Shown here in pieces: positions 36,882-47,961 of a stretch of DNA of 64,000 nucleotides (the stretch's first letter is position 1; every line of letters starts with the position of its first letter). The translations under genes and the position numbers were made by a program. Under the pieces are notes generated by a model, which did not search any database, had not been told where the DNA came from, and saw nothing but the letters and a program-made list of their open reading frames with translations. This DNA is from Spirochaetia bacterium (GTDB lineage Bacteria; Spirochaetota; Spirochaetia; Treponematales; Rectinemataceae): positions 62,001 through 126,000 of the forward strand of contig JARKOY010000074.1 in the NCBI GenBank assembly GCA_029975555.1. The letters run 5' to 3'.

Positions 36882-39335
36882 TTATAGATAGGATTCCGCG
36901 GTCTTCAAAATGTCGGCGAACACTCCGCCAGCCGTAACATCCGCACCAGCCCCCGGCCCCCGTATGACAAGCGGATTCTGAGAATAGCGCCTGGATGTGA
37001 TCACCACCATGTTGTCGGTGCCCGTAAGGCTGTAGAAGGGACTTTCTGGGCCATAGGCGCACAGAGAAAGACGGACGCCCTGTGGCGTCACGACCGCTAC
37101 GTAGCGGAGCACCCTGTTGGACTTAGAAGCTTCGGCGCGACGATTCTCCAGAACCTCATCCATTTCAGGCAGCAGGGCCATGCAGGCATCCACCGAGTCG
37201 GCGTCGGCGATGTTCGGAGAAATAAGCGATTCTATCTCCACCGCGGATTCTTCAAGTGGATATCCTGCCTCGCGCGCCAAAATGATCGCCTTCCGCGCAA
37301 TATCCTTTGCGCTCAAGTCGTCGCGCGGGTCCGGTTCCGTATACCCGAGCCGTTTTGCGCGTCTCACGAGTTCGGAGAAAGGCAGGTCAGGGCTGAGATT
37401 ATTGAAAATATAGCTGATTGTTCCCGAAAGCACGGCCTCTATTCTGACGATCTCATCGCCCGATGCGACCATGTCCTGGATTGTTCCAATGACGGGAAGC
37501 CCGGCGCCGACGGTGGTCTCATACCGATAGGGCACATCCATATCCCGCGCAAGCGCCATAAGCCTCTGGTACTGCTGGATCGAACCGCTGTTCGAGCGCT
37601 TGTTCGGAGTCACCACCGAAATCGAGGCAAGGAGCATGTCCTCATAGTACTTCACTGGCTCCTCGCTCGCGGTACAGTCGCAGAAGCAGGCATTCGGCAG
37701 GTTGAGCTCGATTAATTCTCTGACAAAATGTGCGAGATCCGTCGTCTTCCCTTGTGCCGGAAGAATCTCTTTCCAACGCTCGATATCGATCCCCCTTGGG
37801 TCGATCAGCATGGTGCGCGAATTGGCGATACCGGCAATGCGCACGCGGATGGAGTGATCCCTAAAAAGCCTCTCGTGCTGGGCCGCGATCTGCGAAAGCA
37901 ATGTCCCGCCGATGAGACCGGTACCAACCAGAAACACGTTGACCGTGCGCACGCCCGCCAGGAAGAAGGCGTCGTGGATGGCGCTCATGGCCTTGTTCTG
38001 GTCCTGCGCGCTCACCACGATCGAAATGTTGAGTTCCGACGAACCTTGGGCGATCGCGACCACGTTGATGCCGTTCCGCCCGAGGGCCCTGAAGACCCGC
38101 CCCGAAATGCCCACGCGGTGCTTCATCATCTCGCCGACCACGGCGATGATGCTCAAATCCCTTTCTATCGTCGGAGGCTGAATGGTGCCGGCGCCGATTT
38201 CATACCTGAATTCTTCCCTGAGTGCGCGGGCCCCTTTCTCCGCGTCCTGGGGTAGCACCGCACAGCAGATCGAAAGCTCGCTCGACCCTTGGGTGATGAG
38301 GATGACATTCACCGCCGCATCTGCGAGTGCGGCGAACATTCTGCCCGCGATGCCCGTTACGCCCGGAAGTCCGGGGCCCTGGAGCAGCAAAAGTGAGATC
38401 GAAGGGATGGCGGCGATGCCCCGCACGGGCCACCTGCTGGGGGCCGCGTCCCTGACGATGCGCGTGCCGGGAGCCTCGGGATTGAAGGTGTTCAGGATGC
38501 GGACGGGAATGCCCTTCGCCATTGCAGGAAGAATCGTGGGCGGATGCAGCACCTTTGCGCCGAAGTGCGACATCTCCATCGCCTCGACGTAGGAAATCTC
38601 GGAGATGACGAAGGCGTCCGGCACAGCCTTCGGGTCCGCGGTCATGATACCATCCACATCGGTCCATATCTGAATTTCCTCGGCGTCGAGGCAGGCTCCC
38701 AAGATGCCGGCGGTAAAATCGGAGCCGCCGCGGCCCAGAGTCGTGGTGATTCCGTCCACGGTCGAGGCGATGAAGCCCGTCACCACAGCGGTGTGAGAAA
38801 AATTCGCAAAAAAGGACCTGACGCGGGGCAGCGTTTCGGATTCAATCCAGTGAGCATTTCCGAATTTGTCGTCGGTGATGATGAACTGCCGCGCATCCAC
38901 GGCGTCCGCCTCGATACCAGCCTGGGTCAAGGCCAGACTCACGATGCCAGCGCTCAGGCGTTCACCGTACGAAGCCACAAGATCGAGTGTCCTCGGCGAC
39001 AGGTCGTGCACAAGAGAAATTCCTAATAGCAAGGAAGAAACCTCATCGAGGAGAGCCTGCGTGCCCGCCCTCGCCTTTTCGTTGTAGGGAGGCTGAAGGA
39101 GCGCAGCGATCATCGAGTGGTGCCGCTCCGAGATGGTCTGGAAAATCCGCTGCCAATCCCGCCCTTCGCTCGCGAGCTTCGCCGCCTGCAAGAGAGAATC
39201 GGTGATGCCTGAGAATGCAGACACTACCACCACGCGCTCGCCGGAACGCTTCGCAATGCCGACGAGCGCACGAACCGCCTCTGGGCTGCCCACCGAGGTG
39301 CCGCCAAACTTGAGAACCTTCATCGTCAACTCCAC
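36882..39335 (-). CDS. thrA: Bifunctional aspartate kinase / homoserine dehydrogenase
   Basis: MKVLKFGGTSVGSPEAVR, GRGGSDFTAGILGACLDAEEIQIWTDVDG; C-terminal FLVGTGLIGGTLL, TVGAGLPVIGTIQDMVASGDEI. Confidence 0.95.
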   Translation of the reverse strand: MELTMKVLKFGGTSVGSPEAVRALVGIAKRSGERVVVVSAFSGITDSLLQAAKLASEGRDWQRIFQTISERHHSMIAALLQPPYNEKARAGTQALLDEVSSLLLGISLVHDLSPRTLDLVASYGERLSAGIVSLALTQAGIEADAVDARQFIITDDKFGNAHWIESETLPRVRSFFANFSHTAVVTGFIASTVDGITTTLGRGGSDFTAGILGACLDAEEIQIWTDVDGIMTADPKAVPDAFVISEISYVEAMEMSHFGAKVLHPPTILPAMAKGIPVRILNTFNPEAPGTRIVRDAAPSRWPVRGIAAIPSISLLLLQGPGLPGVTGIAGRMFAALADAAVNVILITQGSSELSICCAVLPQDAEKGARALREEFRYEIGAGTIQPPTIERDLSIIAVVGEMMKHRVGISGRVFRALGRNGINVVAIAQGSSELNISIVVSAQDQNKAMSAIHDAFFLAGVRTVNVFLVGTGLIGGTLLSQIAAQHERLFRDHSIRVRIAGIANSRTMLIDPRGIDIERWKEILPAQGKTTDLAHFVRELIELNLPNACFCDCTASEEPVKYYEDMLLASISVVTPNKRSNSGSIQQYQRLMALARDMDVPYRYETTVGAGLPVIGTIQDMVASGDEIVRIEAVLSGTISYIFNNLSPDLPFSELVRRAKRLGYTEPDPRDDLSAKDIARKAIILAREAGYPLEESAVEIESLISPNIADADSVDACMALLPEMDEVLENRRAEASKSNRVLRYVAVVTPQGVRLSLCAYGPESPFYSLTGTDNMVVITSRRYSQNPLVIRGPGAGADVTAGGVFADILKTAESYL

Positions 39336-39422
39336 GCCTTCGTGCGTCTCTCTGTTTTGGCGACTATATCATAACTATGCAAATGAACGGAATATCCTTG
39401 CAGGCTAAATGCTCAGAATCCT

Positions 39423-40553
39423 TCAGCCGAGCACCGACAAGAGAACCCCCGCCGCGACCGCGGAGCCGATGACGCCGGCGACATTCGGCCCCATGGCGTG
39501 CATAAGGAGGAAGTTCGTCGGGTCTTCCTTTGCGCCGACCACCTGGCTCACGCGGGCCGCCATGGGCACTGCGGAGACCCCCGCCGATCCGATGAGTGGA
39601 TTGACCTTGCCGCCGGTAACCCAGTACATGATCTTGCCGAAGAGCACCCCACCCGCGGTGCCGCAGCTGAACGCGAACAGGCCGAGTGCTATGATCATCA
39701 GCGTCTGGGGGTTCAGAAACCGCTCCGCGCTGGCTGTGGAGCCCACCGACACACCGAGGAATATCGTCAGAATGTTGATGAGCGCGTGTTGCGCGGTGTC
39801 GGAGAGGCGATCCGTCACGCCGGTTTCCCTGAACAGGTTGCCGAGCATGAGAGATCCGACGAGGGGAACGGCCGCCGGCAACAAGAGGCCGATCAGGATA
39901 GTGACGAAGATGGGGAACACCACTCTTTCCGCCTTCGAAACCTCACGGAGTTGGGCCATCTTCACCTGGCGTTCCTTCTTCGTCGTGAGCGCCCTCATGA
40001 TGGGAGGCTGAATGAGCGGCACAAGCGCCATGTAGGAGTATGCCGCAATCGCAATTGGCCCGAGGAGCTCCGGCTTCAGGCGCGAGGTGACATAGATCGC
40101 CGTGGGTCCGTCCGCACCCCCAATGATCCCGATGCTCGCGCAGGCCTTCAGATCAAAGCCGAGGTAGTATGCGGCGATGAAGGGGATAAAGATGCCCAAC
40201 TGCGCCGCCGCGCCAAGAAGGAGGCTCCAAGGATTGGCGATGAGCGGACCGAAATCCGTCATCGCCCCGATTCCTAAGAAAATGAGCGGCGGGTAGATGC
40301 CGAGCTTGACTCCCTGGTAGAGGTAATAGATGAGCCCTCCGACGAGGCCGTCTTTCGGCCCGTCGGTGATACCGCTCAGCGGGAGGTTGGCGAGCAGCAT
40401 CCCAAAGGCGATCGGGACAAGGAGCAGCGGTTCAAACTCGCGCGCAATGCCGAGGTACAAGAGGACGCAGGAGACCACCAGCATCAAAAGTTGCCCCCAG
40501 GTTATGGCAATAAAACCTGTTGAGGCAATAAAATGGGAGAGAAATTGTTCCAT
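39423..40553 (-). CDS. Sodium ion-translocating decarboxylase beta subunit
   Basis: [45 protein letters not shown]. Confidence 0.96.
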   Translation of the reverse strand: MEQFLSHFIASTGFIAITWGQLLMLVVSCVLLYLGIAREFEPLLLVPIAFGMLLANLPLSGITDGPKDGLVGGLIYYLYQGVKLGIYPPLIFLGIGAMTDFGPLIANPWSLLLGAAAQLGIFIPFIAAYYLGFDLKACASIGIIGGADGPTAIYVTSRLKPELLGPIAIAAYSYMALVPLIQPPIMRALTTKKERQVKMAQLREVSKAERVVFPIFVTILIGLLLPAAVPLVGSLMLGNLFRETGVTDRLSDTAQHALINILTIFLGVSVGSTASAERFLNPQTLMIIALGLFAFSCGTAGGVLFGKIMYWVTGGKVNPLIGSAGVSAVPMAARVSQVVGAKEDPTNFLLMHAMGPNVAGVIGSAVAAGVLLSVLG

Positions 40554-40572
40554 GGAGGAATCCCCCCTTCGC

Positions 40573-40962
40573 TCACGCGAGATCGACGAGCGCGTCGCCA
40601 GTGTTCACCGCGGCGCTCGCAGGAACGCGCAGCGCAACCACGGTTCCATCCTGAGGCGCGACGATCTCATTCTCCATCTTCATGGCCTCGAGGAGCAAAA
40701 GCACGTCACCGCGCTTCACCTGTTGACCGACGATCACTTTGAAGGCGATGACGGTGCCGGGCATGGGCGCCTTCACCGTCAGGATCGAGCCGCCGTTCGC
40801 GGGAATCGCGGCAGGCTGTGCCTGGGCAGGCTGAGGTGCGGCATCGGGTGCGGGAGCTGGCGTCGAAGCGCCGCTGGCGGCGGGCGCGTATCTGGATGCG
40901 CCGAGTTCTTCGACCGTCACATCATAGGATTTGCCATTTACCGTAATTCTATAGTGTTTCAT
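40573..40962 (-). CDS. Biotin/lipoyl-attachment (biotin carboxyl carrier) protein
   Basis: [38 protein letters not shown]. Confidence 0.96.
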   Translation of the reverse strand: MKHYRITVNGKSYDVTVEELGASRYAPAASGASTPAPAPDAAPQPAQAQPAAIPANGGSILTVKAPMPGTVIAFKVIVGQQVKRGDVLLLLEAMKMENEIVAPQDGTVVALRVPASAAVNTGDALVDLA

Positions 40963-40992
40963 AGTGCCTTACTCCTGATTCATTCTCGAGCA

Positions 40993-41355
40993 TTATTTGC
41001 GGGCGAGCCGCTCGATCCTTCCCCATATCGGGGTGTTGAAGCCGCCGACTTCCGGCGCAGTCTGATGCACCTGCGTAATCGCAAAAGATCCTGGCTCCGA
41101 TCCGCGTGCGGCGGCGACTGCGGCCGTCAGGACCGCAATCAGAGTTTCGTCTTCCTGTGCCGCTCCTGGACTCGCCGCTGGGGCAGATTTCTTCGTCACC
41201 TCGACGATCTGAGGGAGTGGAGCTGGATGCCCATGCTCTCTGCGCTTCAGCGCTGCAAAGAATCCGGGAAATCCCAACAGGAACACGATCATGAGAAAAA
41301 GTGCCACGAACACCGTGAGGATACCCACGGCCATAATCATCCAAGGATTTGTCAT
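40993..41355 (-). CDS. OadG-like decarboxylase gamma/delta subunit
   Basis: Single N-terminal TM, short cytosolic tail, position between beta/biotin and alpha subunits. Confidence 0.75.
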   Translation of the reverse strand: MTNPWMIMAVGILTVFVALFLMIVFLLGFPGFFAALKRREHGHPAPLPQIVEVTKKSAPAASPGAAQEDETLIAVLTAAVAAARGSEPGSFAITQVHQTAPEVGGFNTPIWGRIERLARK

Positions 41356-41365
41356 GGCCGCCCCC

Positions 41366-42958
41366 TCACACAGGAATGTTCCCGTGCTTGCGGGAAGGTG
41401 TGCTCTGGCGCTTGCCCAGCAGGGCGTTCAGGGCGTTGCACAGGCGCATCCGCGTATGGGCTGGATCGATGACGTCGTCGACATAGCCCCGGGCCGCGGC
41501 CGTATAGGGGTTCGCGAAGCTCCGCTTGTACTCTTCAATCTTCTGCTGACGCACGGCAGCCGGATCGGACGCCTCTTCGATTTCCTTTTTGAAGATGATG
41601 TTGGCCGCACCTTCTGGCCCCATGACGGCGATCTCCGCGGTCGGCCAAGCAAAGATCTGGTCCGCGCCGAGGTGCCTAGAGCACATCGCGATGTAGGCGC
41701 CGCCGTATGCCTTGCGCAGAATCACGGTCAACTTGGGCACGGTCGCCTCCGAGTACGCGTAGAGCAGCTTCGCACCGTGCCGTATGACCCCGCCGTGCTC
41801 CTGTCCGACGCCAGGCAGGTAGCCGGCAGTGTCGGCGAGCGTCAAGAGAGGGATATTGAACGCGTCGCAGAAGCGGATAAAGCGGGCGGCCTTGTCCGAC
41901 GCATTGATGTCGAGCACGCCCGCGAGGTACCGCGGCTGGTTGGCGATGATGCCTATCGACCTCCCCGCAAGGCGCGCAAACCCGACGACGATATTCTTCG
42001 CATAGTTGGGTTGCACTTCAAAAAAATCCGACGAATCGACGAGCCGGGTGATGATGTCGCGCACATCGTAGGGTTTGTTGGGCGAATCCGGCATGAGGTC
42101 TCCAAGAGAATCGTCGATGCGGTTCGGATCGTCGCCGACATCCACGAAGGGCGGATCCTCGACATTGTTCTGCGGCAGATAGGAGAGCAGTTTTCGGATC
42201 GCCTCCATGGTGGACTGCTCGTCGGGGAAGCTGAAGTGCGATACGCCCGAAATTTCTGAGTGCACGCGGGCCCCGCCCAAGTCCTCCGCGCTCACCTCTT
42301 CTCCGGTCACCGCCTTGATGACCTGAGGCCCGGTGATGAACATGTTGCTCGTTCCCTCGGTCATGAACACAAAGTCAGTGAGCGCGGGGGAATAGACCGC
42401 GCCGCCGGCACAGGGCCCCATGATGACGGAAATCTGAGGAATGACGCCCGAGGCACACGTGTTGCGGTAAAAAATTTCGCCGTAGCCGGAGAGCGCGTCC
42501 ACGCCCTCCTGAATCCGCGCGCCCCCGGAGTCGTTGATGCCAATCAGCGGGCAGCCAATCTTCACCGCCAGGTCCATCACCTTGCAGATCTTTGCGGCGT
42601 GCATCTCGCCGAGGCTTCCACCGATCACCGTAAAATCCTGGGCAAACACGCATACGTGCCGGCCATTGACGGCACCGTAGCCTGTCACCACCCCTTCGCC
42701 CGGCGCATCGACCTTGTCCATGCCAAGCTCGGTGGCCCGGTGCCTGACGAACGCATCCAGCTCCACGAAGGTCCCCGGATCGAGCAGCATCTCGATCCTC
42801 TCTCGAGCGGTCATCTTGCCTTTTTCGTGCTGTGCGGCGACCCTCTTCGGACCACCGCCGGCAAGCACTTTCGCCCGACGCTCCTCGAGCTCCCTCAGCT
42901 TCTCTTCCATATAGACCATCCTTATTTCATTACCTCTAGTAAAGAGGTCGCTTTTCAA
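41366..42958 (-). CDS. Acyl-CoA carboxylase/methylmalonyl-CoA decarboxylase carboxyltransferase (MmdA/12S-like)
   Basis: GINDSGGARIQEGVDALSGYGEIF, MGPCAGGAVYSPALTDFVFM, TPGY-like VDTAGYLPGVGQEHGG region. Confidence 0.95.
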   Translation of the reverse strand: MKSDLFTRGNEIRMVYMEEKLRELEERRAKVLAGGGPKRVAAQHEKGKMTARERIEMLLDPGTFVELDAFVRHRATELGMDKVDAPGEGVVTGYGAVNGRHVCVFAQDFTVIGGSLGEMHAAKICKVMDLAVKIGCPLIGINDSGGARIQEGVDALSGYGEIFYRNTCASGVIPQISVIMGPCAGGAVYSPALTDFVFMTEGTSNMFITGPQVIKAVTGEEVSAEDLGGARVHSEISGVSHFSFPDEQSTMEAIRKLLSYLPQNNVEDPPFVDVGDDPNRIDDSLGDLMPDSPNKPYDVRDIITRLVDSSDFFEVQPNYAKNIVVGFARLAGRSIGIIANQPRYLAGVLDINASDKAARFIRFCDAFNIPLLTLADTAGYLPGVGQEHGGVIRHGAKLLYAYSEATVPKLTVILRKAYGGAYIAMCSRHLGADQIFAWPTAEIAVMGPEGAANIIFKKEIEEASDPAAVRQQKIEEYKRSFANPYTAAARGYVDDVIDPAHTRMRLCNALNALLGKRQSTPSRKHGNIPV

Positions 42959-42979
42959 AACAATAAATTAGGGCGAATT

Positions 42980-43384
42980 TTACGCTCGTTCGCAGAGCTC
43001 GACAAGCACGCCCCCCGTCGCCTTAGGGTGAATGAAGGCGATCCGCGCTCCGCCGGCGCCGTAGCGCGGCGTCTCGTCGATGAGACGGACACCCTTCGCC
43101 TTGAGCTCGGCGAGCGTCTCTTCGATGTTGGCGACGCGAAACGCCACATGGTGGACGCCCTGCCCCTTTGCCGCAATGAATTTGCCGATGGGTCCCTCAG
43201 GATCGGTCGGCTCGAGGAGCTCGATTTCGCTCTCTCCGAGCGGCAAGAAGGCGGTCTTCACCCTCTGATCGGCGACCTCCTCGATACCGTGCAGAGGAAG
43301 CCCTAGGACGCCTTCCCACACGGGAAGGGCCGCATCGATCTTCTCGACCGCAATGCCGATATGGTCAAGCGTGAGTATCTTCAT
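42980..43384 (-). CDS. mce: Methylmalonyl-CoA epimerase
   Basis: MKILTLDHIGIAVEKIDAALPVWE, GQGVHHVAFRVANIEETL; start revised from ORF start. Confidence 0.93.
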   Translation of the reverse strand: MKILTLDHIGIAVEKIDAALPVWEGVLGLPLHGIEEVADQRVKTAFLPLGESEIELLEPTDPEGPIGKFIAAKGQGVHHVAFRVANIEETLAELKAKGVRLIDETPRYGAGGARIAFIHPKATGGVLVELCERA

Positions 43385-44447
43385 GCGCTGCTCCTTGGAT
43401 TGGAATGCTGTGAAAAAGCGCCATTCCGGCGCTGTAAATGTCCAGCGTGCGGCAAAACACTTGCTGCGCAAGCTCATCCCGGACTTTTGAAAGCTCTGGA
43501 AGGCTAAGAAGGTGCGTCATTTCATCGAAGACGAACTGGCTCAGCTGATAGCGGATGGACTCAAGCCGCTTGCGCTCCAGTTCTCCGGTTTTCATGAGCC
43601 GCTCAAAATGGCGGACGATCGTGTCGGCGAGTTCTGGCACGCCCGCGCCTGTCTCCGCGATTGTCTTGAGGACGGGAGGAGTGGAAGACTCTTCGTCCAC
43701 GGCCTCGGACAGCCCCGGCACCAGCCCCGCGTGGTGCATAAAATCAGGATCGTGCGCCGCCAGCGTATCCGGCCCGCCCAAAGGGGCCTGCCCACGGCGC
43801 AACTGGGCTTGCGTCTCGAGCATCGCCCGCAGTTCGCGCACCACGCGGTCCGCGCCGTCGCGGTCCGCCTTGTTCACGACGAAGATGTCGCCGATCTCCA
43901 TGATGCCGGCCTTGATCACCTGGATGTCGTCGCCGAGCCCAGGCACGGACACGAGCACCACGGTGTCCGCGACTTTCACAATGTCGATCTCGGATTGACC
44001 GACCCCTACTGTCTCAACGAGCACGATATCGTAGCCCGCGGCGTCGAGCACACGGATCGCCGCGTGCGTCGCCTTCGAGATGCCGCCTAGGCTCCCCCGC
44101 GTCGCGAGGCTCCGTATGAAGACCCCTGGATCGGTCGCGTGTCCCTGCATGCGCAGACGGTCGCCCAGAATGGCGCCGCCGGAAAAGGGACTCGAAGGGT
44201 CCACGGCGAGCACCCCCACCCTTAGCCCGCGCGCCCTGAATTGCGTGATCAATTTGTCCGCGAGCGTGCTCTTGCCTGAGCCCGGCGGCCCCGTGATGCC
44301 GATGACCTGAGCGCGTCCCGCGTGATCTTTCAGACGATACAGCGCGGCATAGGCCTCTCGATCTTGGCTCTCAAGGAGGGTGATGAGGCGTGCTGCCGCG
44401 CGGACATCGCCTTCGATGCAGCGGCGTACCAGTTCTTTCATGGACAA
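43365..44447 (-). CDS. meaB: Methylmalonyl-CoA mutase-associated GTPase MeaB
   Basis: VIGITGPPGSGKSTLADKLI, GVLAVDPSSPFSGGAILGDRLRM, VLVETVGVGQSEIDI. Confidence 0.95.
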   Translation of the reverse strand: MSMKELVRRCIEGDVRAAARLITLLESQDREAYAALYRLKDHAGRAQVIGITGPPGSGKSTLADKLITQFRARGLRVGVLAVDPSSPFSGGAILGDRLRMQGHATDPGVFIRSLATRGSLGGISKATHAAIRVLDAAGYDIVLVETVGVGQSEIDIVKVADTVVLVSVPGLGDDIQVIKAGIMEIGDIFVVNKADRDGADRVVRELRAMLETQAQLRRGQAPLGGPDTLAAHDPDFMHHAGLVPGLSEAVDEESSTPPVLKTIAETGAGVPELADTIVRHFERLMKTGELERKRLESIRYQLSQFVFDEMTHLLSLPELSKVRDELAQQVFCRTLDIYSAGMALFHSIPIQGAAHEDTHA

Positions 44448-44469
44448 AGCGCTCCAGGCGTATCGCGTC

Positions 44470-44874
44470 TCAGCACAAGGGGCGCTTCACGTTTGCCCTG
44501 ATGAACTCTATGGTCTTCGAGGTCGGCGTGCCAGGACCGAAGATTTCGGCGATTCCCTTCGATTTTAGGAAGGGAATGTCCTCTTCAGGGATGACGCCGC
44601 CGCCGAAGACCAACACGTCATCGGCACCCCGCTCCTTGAGGAGCTCCACCACGCGGGGAAAAAGGTGGTTGTGCGCCCCGGAAAGTATCGAGAGTGCGAC
44701 GACATCGACGTCTTCCTGAATCGCGGCGTTGACGATCTGCTCCGGTGTCTGCCTGAGGCCGGTGTAGATCACCTCCATGCCCGCATCGCGCAGGGCCCGC
44801 GCGATGACCTTCGCGCCCCGATCGTGCCCGTCGAGCCCGGGTTTCGCCACCAGCACTCTGATTTTTCTTTCCAT
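44470..44874 (-). CDS. Methylmalonyl-CoA mutase cobalamin-binding (small/C-terminal) subunit
   Basis: [59 protein letters not shown]. Confidence 0.96.
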   Translation of the reverse strand: MERKIRVLVAKPGLDGHDRGAKVIARALRDAGMEVIYTGLRQTPEQIVNAAIQEDVDVVALSILSGAHNHLFPRVVELLKERGADDVLVFGGGVIPEEDIPFLKSKGIAEIFGPGTPTSKTIEFIRANVKRPLC

Positions 44875-44887
44875 ATCAGGATCCCCC

Positions 44888-46555
44888 TTAGAACATCACG
44901 TTCGGCCTGTATTCGCCGAATTCCTCGCGCAGTACGCCACAAATCTCGCCGAGCGTCGCATAGGCGCGCACGGCCTCGAGGATCGGCGGCATGAGGTTGT
45001 CGGTGCCCTGCGCCGCACGCCTGAGCGATGCCAAGGCCGAATCTACGGCCTTTTGGTCGCGGCCAGCCCTGAGGGCGACCAGTTTCTGCTTCTGGCGCTC
45101 TCCCACCGCCGGGTCGACCCGCAAAAGCCCTTTCGGCGGATTTTCCTTGATCTGGAATTTGTTGAGACCGACGATGACCCGCTCGCCTTTCTCAACATCC
45201 ATCTGCCACGCATAGGCGGAATCCTGAATTTCTTGCTGGATATAGCCCTGCTCGATCGCCTTGACCGCGCCGCCCAGATCGTCAATGCGCTTGATGTACT
45301 GGAACACTTCTTTTTCGATGCGGTCGGTGAGGCTCTCGACATAGTACGAACCGGCAAGCGGATCAACCGTCTCCGCGACGCCCGATTCGTAGGCGATGAT
45401 CTGCTGGGTCCGCAGGGCGATGCGCACGGCCTCCTCGGTGGGAAGCGCGAGCGCCTCGTCGCGCGAGTTGGTGTGCAGCGACTGAGTGCCGCCGAGGACC
45501 GCGGCGAGGGCCTGCAGCGTGACGCGGATGATGTTGTTGTCGGGCTGCTGGGCGGTGAGGGTTGAGCCTCCCGTCTGGGTGTGGAAGCGGAGCATCCAGC
45601 TCTTCGGGTTCTTCGCGCCGAAGCGGTCGCGCATGATGTGCGCCCAGACGCGGCGTGCGGCCCGGAACTTCGCCACCTCCTCAAAGAGGTCGTTGTGGGC
45701 GTTGAAGAAAAACGACAGGCGCGGGGCAAACTCGTCGACGTCGAGCCCAGCCCTGATCGCCGCCTCGACATAGGCGATGCCGTCCGCAAGGGTGAAAGCC
45801 ACCTCCTGGACCGCCGTGGCGCCCGCTTCCCTGATGTGGTAGCCAGAAATAGAAATGGTGTTCCAGTTCGGCACATGCTTCGAGCAGTATTCAAAAATGT
45901 CGGTGATGAGCCGCATCGAGGGTGCAGGAGGGAAAATATAGGTGCCGCGCGCGATGTATTCTTTTAATATGTCGTTCTGAATCGTGCCGTTGAGCGCCTC
46001 AGGGGCTACGCCCTGCTTCTCCGCCACGGCAATGTACATCGCAAGGAGCACGGCCGCAGGGGCGTTGATCGTCATGCTCGTCGACACCTTGTCAAGCGGA
46101 ATGCCGTCAAACAGCACCTCCATGTCCGCAAGCGAATCGATGGCCACGCCGACCTTCCCCACTTCGCCTTCCGAGAGCGGGTGGTCTGAATCGTACCCGA
46201 TCTGCGTGGGCAGGTCGAAAGCAACGGAAAGCCCCGTCTGCCCCTGTTCGAGCAGGTATTTGTAGCGCGCGTTCGATTCCTCGGCGGTCCCGAAGCCCGC
46301 ATACTGGCGCATCGTCCACAGCCGTCCGCGATACATGGTCGGCTGCACGCCGCGCGTATAGGGGAATTCGCCCGGCAGCCCGAGTTTGGTCGTATAATCG
46401 AAGTCTTTTTGGTCAAGCGGCGTATACACGCGGTTGACGGGGACATTCGAGCCCGTCACAAATTGTTTTTTGCGCTCGGGATATTTTTCGTTGGCCTTTT
46501 CGACTTTCGCCTGCCAGGCCTGAAAGTCCTGTTCGAGTTTTTCGAAATCGGTCAT
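44888..46555 (-). CDS. Methylmalonyl-CoA mutase large subunit
   Basis: [68 protein letters not shown]. Confidence 0.96.
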   Translation of the reverse strand: MTDFEKLEQDFQAWQAKVEKANEKYPERKKQFVTGSNVPVNRVYTPLDQKDFDYTTKLGLPGEFPYTRGVQPTMYRGRLWTMRQYAGFGTAEESNARYKYLLEQGQTGLSVAFDLPTQIGYDSDHPLSEGEVGKVGVAIDSLADMEVLFDGIPLDKVSTSMTINAPAAVLLAMYIAVAEKQGVAPEALNGTIQNDILKEYIARGTYIFPPAPSMRLITDIFEYCSKHVPNWNTISISGYHIREAGATAVQEVAFTLADGIAYVEAAIRAGLDVDEFAPRLSFFFNAHNDLFEEVAKFRAARRVWAHIMRDRFGAKNPKSWMLRFHTQTGGSTLTAQQPDNNIIRVTLQALAAVLGGTQSLHTNSRDEALALPTEEAVRIALRTQQIIAYESGVAETVDPLAGSYYVESLTDRIEKEVFQYIKRIDDLGGAVKAIEQGYIQQEIQDSAYAWQMDVEKGERVIVGLNKFQIKENPPKGLLRVDPAVGERQKQKLVALRAGRDQKAVDSALASLRRAAQGTDNLMPPILEAVRAYATLGEICGVLREEFGEYRPNVMF

Positions 46556-46573
46556 CTATATCCTCCCACGGCC

Positions 46574-47116
46574 TCACGAATGGGCGGCCTTCGCCTGCGC
46601 CGCAAGCGCCAGGCCCTCCTCGAGCGCCGCGAGGTTGAGCGCTTCGGTCCCCTTCGGCACGCGACTCTTGACCGCTTCTCTCAGCGCTTGCGGCGAGGCT
46701 ATGCCGGAGATGCCCCCCAGCACGCCCAGCGCGACCATGTTCGCCACCACCGCGCGCCCCAGCTTCTCGGAGGCCGTCTCGAGGATGGGCAGCGCCACCA
46801 CCGGCACCTGCGCCGGCGGATCGAGCTTCACTGTCGAATCCGCAATGATGATGCCCTTCTTCATCGAAAGGCCGTAATTCCGGTAGGCGTCCGTCGTCAA
46901 GGCGAGCAAAAAGTCGGGCGCCGTGGCCTTTGGATAGTCGATCTCGCCGTCCGCGATCACGACTTCGGCCTTGCTCGCCCCTCCCCGGGCTTCGGGGCCG
47001 TAGCTCTGGGTCTGTACCGCATTCTTGCCGTCTTGGATCGCCGCCTCGGCCAGGACGATGCCCGCGAGCAAGAGCCCCTGCCCGCCCGAGCCGCTCAGTC
47101 TGAATTCAACTCGCAT
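46574..47116 (-). CDS. 2-oxoacid:ferredoxin oxidoreductase gamma subunit (KorC-like)
   Basis: FRLSGSGGQGLLLAGIVLAEAA, TQSYGPEARGGASKAEVVI. Confidence 0.93.
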   Translation of the reverse strand: MRVEFRLSGSGGQGLLLAGIVLAEAAIQDGKNAVQTQSYGPEARGGASKAEVVIADGEIDYPKATAPDFLLALTTDAYRNYGLSMKKGIIIADSTVKLDPPAQVPVVALPILETASEKLGRAVVANMVALGVLGGISGIASPQALREAVKSRVPKGTEALNLAALEEGLALAAQAKAAHS

Positions 47117-47961
47117 CCTGGTACTCCTTTGTTCCGAGCATAGGTGGGGTTGGCACGCTGCACTCTAGCGATGAGCTCGAGGTACTGCTGCGTAAATTCC
47201 GCCTTTTCGACGCTGTGAAGCTCGCCGATGAGAATCTTGCCTGCGCGTTTTTCGGCCGGCAAGGCTGCCGCCGCCTTCACGTTGACTGTCTGCTCCTTGA
47301 TCCAGTTGAGCGTGTCGACGGCGCCGCCGATCTTGTTTTTGCGGCCGAAATACGTGGGGCACTGCGACAGCGCCTCCACCACGGCGAAGCCTTTGTGCAT
47401 GAGCGCCTTGGAGATGAGGTCTTCAAGCAGCACGTAGTGGTAGGTCGTCGCCCGCGCCACATAGGTGGCTCCCGCGGCCTTCGCGAGCTCGCAGAGGTCG
47501 AAGTTGTACTCGACGTTGCCGTAGGGTGCCGTCGTGCCGAGCATGCCGTGCGGCGTCATGGGCGAGGCCTGGCCGCTCGTCATTCCATAGATATTGTTGT
47601 TGATGATGATGGTCGTGATATCGATGTTGCGCCGCGCGGCGTGGATGAGGTGGTTGCCGCCGATGGCCGCGCTGTCGCCGTCGCCCGTGATGACGATGAC
47701 CTTGAGGCGCGGACGGGCGAGCTTGACGCCCGTGGCGAAGGCGATGGCGCGGCCATGGGTGGTGTGGAGCGTGTCGAAGTCGAGGTAGCCGACTGCGCGG
47801 CTGGAACAGCCGATGCCCGACACCACGACGATGTTGTTTTTGTCGAGGCCGAGCTTGTCGATGGCGCGGATGAGCGCGCCTGTCACCGTGCCGTTGCCGC
47901 AGCCTGGGCACCAGATGTGCGGGAGCCTGTCCTGCCGAAAGTAGGAAAGAAATTCAGCCAT
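47095..47961 (-). CDS. 2-oxoglutarate:ferredoxin oxidoreductase beta subunit (KorB-like)
   Basis: HIWCPGCGNGTVTGALIRAI, VVSGIGCSSRAVGYLDFDTLHTTHGRAIAFATG, TGDGDSAAIGGNHLIHAARRNIDI. Confidence 0.94.
   Translation of the reverse strand: MAEFLSYFRQDRLPHIWCPGCGNGTVTGALIRAIDKLGLDKNNIVVVSGIGCSSRAVGYLDFDTLHTTHGRAIAFATGVKLARPRLKVIVITGDGDSAAIGGNHLIHAARRNIDITTIIINNNIYGMTSGQASPMTPHGMLGTTAPYGNVEYNFDLCELAKAAGATYVARATTYHYVLLEDLISKALMHKGFAVVEALSQCPTYFGRKNKIGGAVDTLNWIKEQTVNVKAAAALPAEKRAGKILIGELHSVEKAEFTQQYLELIARVQRANPTYARNKGVPGCELNSD

Noticed and set aside
40330-43306. Plus-strand ORFs (40330..41472, 41291..42259, 42260..43306) opposite the decarboxylase cluster
   Set aside because: Antisense to recognised subunits with full conserved motifs; low-complexity translations.
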